DNA of 6,210 bases from UBA8437 sp963578885. Its GTDB lineage: Bacteria; Planctomycetota; Planctomycetia; Planctomycetales; Planctomycetaceae. Made by a program: the position numbers and the translations under genes. Below are positions 1-4,245 of the stretch, one piece after another. Below the pieces are notes generated by a model. The model saw only the letters and a program-made list of their open reading frames with translations. It ran no database searches and was not told where the DNA came from. The stretch's first letter is position 1, and each line of letters starts with the position of its first letter. Where the stretch lies: assembly GCA_963578885.1 (NCBI GenBank), contig CAUZEQ010000292.1, positions 1-6,210 of the forward strand. Direction: 5' to 3'.

Positions 1-48
1 GGGTGTTGGCTGGGGTGTTGGCTGGGGTGTTGGCTGCGGTGTTGGCTG
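1..48 (-). repeat. 12-bp tandem repeat coding for QPTP units
   Basis: Four tandem copies of gggtgttggctg on the plus strand; the fourth copy differs at its first base (c for g). Read on the minus strand they are in frame with the ATG at 321 and encode QPTP four times. The array touches the window edge, so the copy number is a minimum. The near-identity at DNA level, third codon positions included, suggests recent expansion by slippage. Such Pro/Thr repeats are usually extended spacers in exported envelope proteins. Confidence 0.85.
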
Positions 49-321
49 AGGAGAGGGGGTTGGCCGGTCGTCGGGAACTGTATCTGGGGTGATCGTGTTG
101 TCGTGGAGCGGGAGCGTTGTCACTCGAGGCGGATCGTAGCTAGTGTCGGCTCGTCGGGGTGAACCGGTGGAGTCGGGCGGGCGTTCGGAGTCGGAGCGGC
201 TGTCCCGCAGGGGTGCCGCATCTGGGTCGGGGCTGGGGGTGTCGTTTCTGAGGAAGACGGATCCGAGGATGCCGATCAACAGGATCGCTGCTGCCAGGCC
301 GACCTGTGTTTCGCGGTTCAT
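1..321 (-). CDS. Membrane-anchored proline-rich protein, N-terminal part (partial, runs off left edge)
   Basis: The reading frame starts at ATG 321-319 on the minus strand and stays open for 107 codons to the window edge, so the C-terminus is missing. The start MNRETQVGLAAAILLIGILG gives a short charged N-terminus and one hydrophobic segment (about residues 7-24): a signal anchor that would place the rest outside the cytoplasm. Residues 25-90 are rich in Pro, Asp, Ser, Thr and Arg and look like an unstructured linker. The last 16 visible residues are four QPTP units. A GGAG lies 9 nt upstream of the ATG (334-331). It is divergent from the GGQ-protein gene. From memory, planctomycete proteins with this kind of N-terminus can carry a C-terminal LysM peptidoglycan-binding domain; that is a guess, since the functional domain is outside the window. 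Confident that it is a gene, not about its function. Confidence 0.72.
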   Translation of the reverse strand, partial: MNRETQVGLAAAILLIGILGSVFLRNDTPSPDPDAAPLRDSRSDSERPPDSTGSPRRADTSYDPPRVTTLPLHDNTITPDTVPDDRPTPSPQPTPQPTPQPTPQPTP

Positions 322-581
322 GGTGACGGTCTCCGGTTTGCCCGATCCGTGACTCCGAGGAGGTGTGTGGGAGTTGGGCGTGTACAATTATGGCTCATGT
401 CGAGTCGATGAGTCGTCCGCAGCGGTTGGTGAGTTCGACACAGTGTGAAACCGTGTCGTCAGGGATCGCCTGAACCGGCTGGGGAAAGCGGGTTGACGGG
501 CCGGATGGACCGGTTGCAGTGGCGGTGACGGTTCTCTCGAGTGATGCACTCGGCAGCGAACAGGCCAAAGGGGGCCAACAG
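322..581. other. Divergent intergenic region, promoters not firmly identified
   Basis: This 260-nt stretch separates two divergent genes. Its most AT-rich spot is around 383-392, where TACAAT (383-388, plus) and CATAAT (392-387, minus) could be -10 elements for the two directions; neither has a convincing -35 at 16-18 nt. An inverted repeat CGACAC, 11 nt, GTGTCG lies at 436-458, with a nested palindrome CACAGTGTG at 439-447; it could be an operator or a weak hairpin. An AGGAGGTG at 358-365 precedes a 24-codon open frame. The in-frame upstream extension of the GGQ-protein gene (GTG 519) also falls here. No RNA gene is recognisable. Confidence 0.4.
567..574 (+). promoter_or_regulatory. Probable ribosome binding site of the GGQ-protein gene
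   Basis: AAAGGGGG lies 7 nt before GTG 582. The competing upstream start, GTG 519, has no clear Shine-Dalgarno sequence in front of it. This favours the shorter protein. Confidence 0.4.
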
Positions 582-1088
582 GTGGCGGGTTCGGTTCATC
601 CCTCGACGAAATCGATCACGAGTCTGCTGCGGGAGTGCGTGCAGCGTCAGGTCAGGCGTGGCGGTCCCGGTGGCCAGCGTCGCAACAAGGTCGAGACCGG
701 CGTCGTGATCACTCATCAGCCCAGCGGCATCCGGGCCGAGGCGAGCGAGCGTCGTCATGTGAAGGAGAACCTGCCCCTGGCACTGAGGCGGTTGCGGCTG
801 GCCTTGGCGGTGTCGGTTCGCGTCGAGGCCGTGTCGGCGCCGTCGTCGCTGTGGAGTTCACGATGTCGGGGCCGCCGGGTTGTGGTCAGCGAATCGCACG
901 AGGACTTTCCGGCGTTGCTGGCCGAGGCACTGGATGTGCTCTGCGGGGTCGACTGGAACGTGGGAGCTGCCGGTGAGCGACTCGGATGCAGCTCGTCTCA
1001 ACTGGTCCGCTTGCTGCGTCGCTGGCGACCGGCGTTGGAGTTGTTGAATCGCCACCGTGAGGAAATGGGTGAGCGAAGGATGAGGTAA
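582..1088 (+). CDS. Peptide chain release factor-like protein (RF-1/GGQ domain, no codon-recognition domain)
   Basis: From GTG 582 the protein has 168 residues. Residues 25-50 hold the class-I release-factor catalytic motif (RRGGPGGQRRNKVETGV; GGQ at 30-32), followed by the usual THQPSGI and EASERR segments. In this family the GGQ glutamine inserts into the ribosomal peptidyl-transferase centre and promotes peptidyl-tRNA hydrolysis. RF1/RF2 codon-recognition domains are absent, as in ArfB and PrfH-type proteins, so release that does not depend on a stop codon, such as rescue of stalled ribosomes, is the likely role (inference). The C-terminal third ends in a helical segment with GCSSSQLVRLLRRW and a basic tail (ERRMR), resembling a planctomycete release-factor-like family I recall. 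GTG 519 in the same frame would add 21 residues; I prefer 582 because it has the better ribosome binding site and because homologues, as I recall them, begin close to the HP-S-like segment. It appears monocistronic: a separate promoter follows. Confidence 0.85.
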   Translation: MAGSVHPSTKSITSLLRECVQRQVRRGGPGGQRRNKVETGVVITHQPSGIRAEASERRHVKENLPLALRRLRLALAVSVRVEAVSAPSSLWSSRCRGRRVVVSESHEDFPALLAEALDVLCGVDWNVGAAGERLGCSSSQLVRLLRRWRPALELLNRHREEMGERRMR

Positions 1089-1099
1089 GCGGGCCGGTT

Positions 1100-1136
1100 G
1101 GGGTCGGTGGGGCCAGTGGGGCCGGTCGGGGCGGGG
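1100..1136 (+). repeat. G-run cluster with 9-bp near-repeats, possible G-quadruplex
   Basis: Five GGGG runs lie at 1100-1103, 1109-1112, 1118-1121, 1128-1131 and 1133-1136, separated by 5, 5, 6 and 1 nt. The first three belong to imperfect 9-bp repeats (ggggtcggt, ggggccagt, ggggccggt). This meets the common four-tract G-quadruplex pattern on the plus strand. It sits 12 nt after the stop of the GGQ-protein gene and 15 nt before the -35 box of the next operon. I see no intrinsic terminator in this spacer (no hairpin followed by a T run). Confidence 0.6.
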
Positions 1137-1150
1137 TGCGCCAAGACTCG

Positions 1151-1178
1151 TTGACACGCATGGGGACCGAACTAGAAT
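1151..1178 (+). promoter_or_regulatory. Sigma70-type promoter of the coiled-coil/DUF58/transglutaminase operon
   Basis: A perfect -35 box TTGACA (1151-1156) and a good -10 box TAGAAT (1173-1178, five of six matches to TATAAT) are separated by 16 nt. The predicted transcription start is about 1185, leaving a leader of nearly 90 nt before the ATG at 1274. It is the best promoter in the window and lies just upstream of the first gene of the tightly packed operon. Confidence 0.75.
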
Positions 1179-1187
1179 GAAGTCTGA

Positions 1188-1200
1188 CATGTTTGACATG
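1188..1200. promoter_or_regulatory. Short palindrome at the predicted transcription start
   Basis: CATGT, 3 nt, ACATG forms a perfect 5-bp inverted repeat lying at about +3 to +15 of the predicted transcript. TGACATG also occurs here twice as a direct repeat with TTT between (1185-1191 is read as TGACATG and again at 1194-1200). Its position would suit an operator, but arms of 5 bp can arise by chance. Confidence 0.3.
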
Positions 1201-1204
1201 GAGA

Positions 1205-1236
1205 CTGCGGCAGGGGGGCCTTCGACCTGACCGCAG
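1205..1236 (+). promoter_or_regulatory. Leader hairpin in the operon 5' untranslated region
   Basis: CTGCGGCAGG (1205-1214) can pair with CCTG-A-CCGCAG (1226-1236): ten base pairs with one bulged A at 1230 and an 11-nt loop (1215-1225). It sits between the predicted transcription start and the ribosome binding site at 1260. It has no U run, so it is not an intrinsic terminator; it could affect mRNA stability or translation. I do not recognise a known riboswitch or leader class. Confidence 0.45.
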
Positions 1237-1259
1237 CGGACCCGTCTTACCCGGCTGTT

Positions 1260-1265
1260 GGAGGA
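1260..1265 (+). promoter_or_regulatory. Ribosome binding site that fixes the start at 1274
   Basis: GGAGGA ends 8 nt before ATG 1274. This decides in favour of 1274 over the longer in-frame TTG at 1193, which would lie only a few nt after the predicted transcription start and would add 27 residues of Arg/Gly/Pro-rich sequence in front of a normal signal anchor. Confidence 0.75.
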
Positions 1266-1273
1266 CGTCACCG

Positions 1274-2803
1274 ATGTCCCGGACCTCGCGAGGCCCCACG
1301 GCGCTGCACTTCACGGCGATCGTGTTGACCATGGCCACGGTGCTGCTGATCGCCGTGGCCTTCCTGTTCTACCGCGACGGGCAGGAGATGCGGGCGGCGG
1401 TGGCCCGTGCGGAGGCCGAGCGGGAGAAGCTGACCGAGCAGGTCCGCGACCAGGACGACAGCATCATGGTGCTCAAGGATGTGCTGGGCTACAGCCAGGC
1501 TGCCGTCGGTGGAACCGACGACCAGGACCCCTCGACCGTCGCCGGTGCGGTCCGCAGCGACATCGACCGGGCGCTGGGTCGTGACTCGACCAGCCAGAGG
1601 GTATCGGCTCGGGAGGCTCTGAGTCGGCTGGCGAGCGAGCGTGACAACCTGGAGATCGAGCGGAACGCTCTGGTCGATTCGAAGTCGACTCTGCTGGCCA
1701 ATTACCGCGCCCTGGAGCGGGTCTGGAAGGCGGTGTTGAGTCCCGAGCGGGAGGCACGCTTGACGGCCGAACGGGAATTGAAGACGAGCGTGCGTTCCCG
1801 CGAGGAGGTGCTGGCGGCCAAGGAGCGTGAGATTGACACGTTGCGTGAGCTGGCCTCGGGGCAGCGGGATCAGATTGCCGAGCTGCAAAAGGTCGTGGAT
1901 GATCAGGACAAGACGATGGTTCAGAAATTCGCTCTGCACCGATCGACGGTTCGCCGTCTGAACCGGATGCTGCAGAAGCGCGATGCCCACCGCTTCGAAC
2001 ACGCCGACGGCAAGATCACCCTGGTCGACGACTCGGGCCGATTGGTCTGGGTCGATCTCGGTTCGGCTGACAAGCTCAAGGCCGGCATTCGCTTCAGTGT
2101 TTACGATCAGTCGGCCGATCAGATCGGCGGCAGCCGCAAGGGGCTCAAGGGCGTGATCGAGGTCTCGCGGGTCACCGGCCCGCACCGGGCCCAGGCCCGC
2201 GTCATCGATCGCGACCGCCTCAATCCGGTACTGAGAGGCGACCTGGTGTATTCGCCGATCTGGTCGGTGGGTCATTCCGAGCGGTTCGCCCTGGTCGGCC
2301 TGGTCGATCTCAACGACGACGGCCGCAGCGACATCGAGGGCTTGCGTCGTTACGTCGCCGAATCGGGTGCTCGGGTCAGTGTCTGGGTGGACGACTCCGG
2401 AGCCCGCGTCGGGGGTTCGGTCGACCTGTCGATCAAGTACCTGGTGGTCGGCAACACGCCGACTCCCGACCAGGCCAAAAACGATGCTCAGCGATCGGCC
2501 TACAGCCGCCTGATTGGCCAGCTGACGGCGATGCGTGAGGAGGCCTACGATCACGGTGTGCGGGTGATCCGGCTCAACGACTTCCTGGCCTACATCGGCT
2601 ACACCAAGGGTTTGGGAACCGGTGTGGCGGTGACCCGCGAACCGGATCCCGCCGGCGACCGTCCTGCGGTGGGTCCGGGCAAGCGATCGCCTCTGAAGCG
2701 ATCTCCACGCACCGCACCGCCGGGTGTCAACGGTCGGTTCCGCAAGTCGCGGGGTGTGAAGTCCGGCGGCGATTCGACACCGGGTGTCGACCCCCGGCGG
2801 TGA
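1274..2803 (+). CDS. Membrane-anchored coiled-coil protein with beta-rich and BRCT-like C-terminal domains
   Basis: The 509-residue protein starts at the ATG behind GGAGGA. Visible parts in order: a short basic N-terminus; one transmembrane segment (about 13-32); a long charged heptad-rich region (about 35-235, broken near 72-105) typical of a coiled coil; a beta-rich domain (about 240-330) with VDLGSADKLKAGIRFSVYD, IEVSRVTGPHRAQARV and RGDLVY, a pattern seen in FlgT-C-like and similar envelope domains; then a segment (about 336-443) that reads like a BRCT domain of the DNA-ligase type (FALVGLVDLN, a helix ending SGARV, IKYLVVGNTP, and GVRVIRLNDFLAYIG). The tail (about 453-509) is basic and Pro/Gly-rich (KRSPLKRSPR). 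It is first in the operon and overlaps the DUF58 gene by 4 nt. Function unknown; I think it is a planctomycete-specific conserved hypothetical. The positive-inside rule weakly predicts the bulk to be extracytoplasmic, odd for a BRCT-like fold and a basic tail. Confidence 0.85.
   Translation: MSRTSRGPTALHFTAIVLTMATVLLIAVAFLFYRDGQEMRAAVARAEAEREKLTEQVRDQDDSIMVLKDVLGYSQAAVGGTDDQDPSTVAGAVRSDIDRALGRDSTSQRVSAREALSRLASERDNLEIERNALVDSKSTLLANYRALERVWKAVLSPEREARLTAERELKTSVRSREEVLAAKEREIDTLRELASGQRDQIAELQKVVDDQDKTMVQKFALHRSTVRRLNRMLQKRDAHRFEHADGKITLVDDSGRLVWVDLGSADKLKAGIRFSVYDQSADQIGGSRKGLKGVIEVSRVTGPHRAQARVIDRDRLNPVLRGDLVYSPIWSVGHSERFALVGLVDLNDDGRSDIEGLRRYVAESGARVSVWVDDSGARVGGSVDLSIKYLVVGNTPTPDQAKNDAQRSAYSRLIGQLTAMREEAYDHGVRVIRLNDFLAYIGYTKGLGTGVAVTREPDPAGDRPAVGPGKRSPLKRSPRTAPPGVNGRFRKSRGVKSGGDSTPGVDPRR
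2774..2790. repeat. Perfect 8-bp inverted repeat just before the DUF58 start codon
   Basis: TCGACACC, one G, GGTGTCGA is a perfect palindrome around a single centre base, inside the last codons of the coiled-coil gene and ending 9 nt before GTG 2800. As RNA the arms could pair only with the central few bases unpaired; a nested alternative is GGGT/ACCC with a GTCG loop (2782-2793). No Shine-Dalgarno sequence is visible here, so the structure may mask the DUF58 start until the upstream ribosome arrives (inference). Confidence 0.35.
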
Positions 2804-4245
2804 TCGGCCGTCGAGCTCAGCGGCGCTCGAATCGGCCAGCGGGGGGTCGTGTGGGTGAATCGCGAGCCGGCGTGTCGCTCAACGGACTGCTCGCCCTGGT
2901 CTGCGGCGTGGGCCTGTTGCTGGTCAAGGACGGCTTGGTGTCGATGACCGCGTCCACGTCTCGGACGAGCGTCAACGTGTTGATGTGGGTAGCTGCGTTG
3001 GTGCTGTTGCTGGTGGGTGTGCGTGAGGTCACCGGTCGAGGCATGCGGGCAGGTTACCGTCGGCCCGGCCGGGGCGGTCGTCGCGTCCGCCGTGCTCCTC
3101 GGGAAGGCCTGCTGTACCTGGGCCTGATGTCGTCGTTGCTGGTCGGCAGTTTCCTGGGCGGCGACAACCTGCTGATGCTGGTGGTGGCGTTGATGATCGG
3201 TCCCTGGCTCTTGAATGCCTGGGCCAGCGGCACGCTGCTGGGGCGGTGCGACGTGCGGCGGGTGGTGCCGGGTCGGGTGATGGCCGGCGAGGTGGTTTCG
3301 GTGGAACTGGTCGTGGAGAACCGCAAGCGGCTGTTTCCGTCGTGGCTGGTGCTGGCCAGTGACCAGATCGAGAACGACAGCGAGAGACTCGAGGCCCGCG
3401 TGCTGTTTGCGCGGGTGCCTGCCGGGGAGCGGCGGAGCGGGTACTACCGTTTGCGGCCTGGCCGTCGAGGTCGCTATCGACTCGGCCCCATCGAACTCTC
3501 GACCCGCTTCCCGCTGGGCCTGATCGAGCGGGGCCTGGTGTTTCATCGCTCCGAGGAGATCCGGGTCTACCCTCGGCTGGGCCGCGTCTCGGCGGAGTGG
3601 TTCGAGGACCGGGTCGAGACGAGCGGCAGCGTGCCCAGGCGGGCTCGTCGACGCGGCGGCGCCGACGACCAGTTGCAGACGCTGCGGGAGTTCCGTTCCG
3701 GCGACAACCCCAGAGCGGTGCACTGGCGGACCACGGCTCGTCGAGGCCAGTTGATGGTCCGCGAGTTCGACGAACAGCAGCAGCAGAACCTGGACCTGGT
3801 ACTGGATCTCTGGCAGCCACAGCGTCCCGACGAGTCGGACCTCCAGCGAGTCGAATTGGCGGTGAGCCTCGCGGCGACGCTGTGTGTCGAGACGTTGCGT
3901 CGGGCGGGGGATGCGCGGGTTCGGCTGAGTGTCTACGGGGCGGGGGTGTCTGAGCTCTCCGAAACGGGCGGCCCGATGGGTGTCAACGAGGTACTCGACC
4001 TGCTGGCGACGGTGCAGGCGGGCAGCAAAGCGGGCCCGCCCGCGACAGCGACCGAGACGGCCACGGCCCGGTTCCGCGGCGTGCTGGTCACATCGCGGCG
4101 GCGGTCCGACACCTCTGAAGAGGTCGGTACGGTTGCGGCCGGTGGGGCGGGTGAGTGGTCAGCGGGGGATGTGTCGGAATCGAGAATGGTGGTGAGGGCT
4201 GATCCGGGGCTCTTGCCGAGTTGGTTTGCGATCGAGGGTCTGTGA
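2800..4245 (+). CDS. DUF58 domain membrane protein
   Basis: The start is GTG 2800, which shares four bases (GTGA) with the stop of the preceding gene, so translation is probably coupled; GTG 2851 is a possible alternative. The protein has 481 residues. The signature LREFRSGDNPRAVHWR followed by TTARRGQLMVREFD (295-324) is diagnostic of DUF58. Before it come a beta-rich region (about 150-260; GRYRLGPIELSTRFPLGL) and four hydrophobic segments (about 28-43, 57-74, 104-120, 122-139), against the two usual in the family; the second pair is the normal DUF58 hairpin. After it a von Willebrand A-like stretch begins (LDLVLDLWQP), but the DxSxS metal-binding motif is not present. A CAG run gives QQQQ at 326-329. 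DUF58 proteins have no firmly known biochemical role; they are encoded with MoxR ATPases and TgpA-type transglutaminases and are thought to take part in envelope assembly or protein maturation. The transglutaminase gene follows with a 1-nt overlap. Confidence 0.92.
   Translation: MIGRRAQRRSNRPAGGRVGESRAGVSLNGLLALVCGVGLLLVKDGLVSMTASTSRTSVNVLMWVAALVLLLVGVREVTGRGMRAGYRRPGRGGRRVRRAPREGLLYLGLMSSLLVGSFLGGDNLLMLVVALMIGPWLLNAWASGTLLGRCDVRRVVPGRVMAGEVVSVELVVENRKRLFPSWLVLASDQIENDSERLEARVLFARVPAGERRSGYYRLRPGRRGRYRLGPIELSTRFPLGLIERGLVFHRSEEIRVYPRLGRVSAEWFEDRVETSGSVPRRARRRGGADDQLQTLREFRSGDNPRAVHWRTTARRGQLMVREFDEQQQQNLDLVLDLWQPQRPDESDLQRVELAVSLAATLCVETLRRAGDARVRLSVYGAGVSELSETGGPMGVNEVLDLLATVQAGSKAGPPATATETATARFRGVLVTSRRRSDTSEEVGTVAAGGAGEWSAGDVSESRMVVRADPGLLPSWFAIEGL
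4234..4238 (+). promoter_or_regulatory. Ribosome binding site of the transglutaminase gene
   Basis: GAGGG lies within the last codons of the DUF58 gene, 6 nt before ATG 4245. With the TGATG stop/start overlap it supports that start and independent or coupled re-initiation. Confidence 0.6.

Noticed and set aside
1..48. CRISPR-like or regulatory tandem repeat
   Set aside because: 12-bp units without spacers, in frame with a protein that encodes QPTP repeats; explained by coding.
143..352. Plus-strand open frame of 69 codons at the left
   Set aside because: It is opposite the minus-strand signal-anchor gene, whose translation has a sensible membrane segment and in-frame QPTP repeats; the plus product has neither.
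383..388. TACAAT as a firm promoter for the GGQ-protein gene
   Set aside because: No -35 match at 16-18 nt upstream (GAGGTG region), so it is kept only as a possibility in the intergenic entry.
459..758. Minus-strand open frame opposite the start of the GGQ-protein gene
   Set aside because: It covers the codons of the GGQ motif on the other strand and has no recognisable product.
1089..1150. Intrinsic terminator after the GGQ-protein gene
   Set aside because: The stretch is G-rich with almost no complementary C tracts and no T run; no terminator hairpin can be drawn.
1193..1273. 27-residue upstream extension of the coiled-coil protein from TTG 1193
   Set aside because: It would start only about 8 nt after the predicted transcription start, has no ribosome binding site, and runs through the leader hairpin; ATG 1274 has GGAGGA at ideal spacing.
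1268..2554. Long minus-strand open frame (428 codons) opposite the coiled-coil gene
   Set aside because: Antisense shadow in GC-rich DNA. The plus frame has a ribosome binding site, a promoter, a clear domain series and operon overlaps; the minus translation shows no domain or membrane pattern I recognise.
2599..3723. Minus-strand open frame (374 codons) opposite the DUF58 gene
   Set aside because: Low-complexity His/Gln/Pro/Arg product, antisense to a well-supported DUF58 gene.
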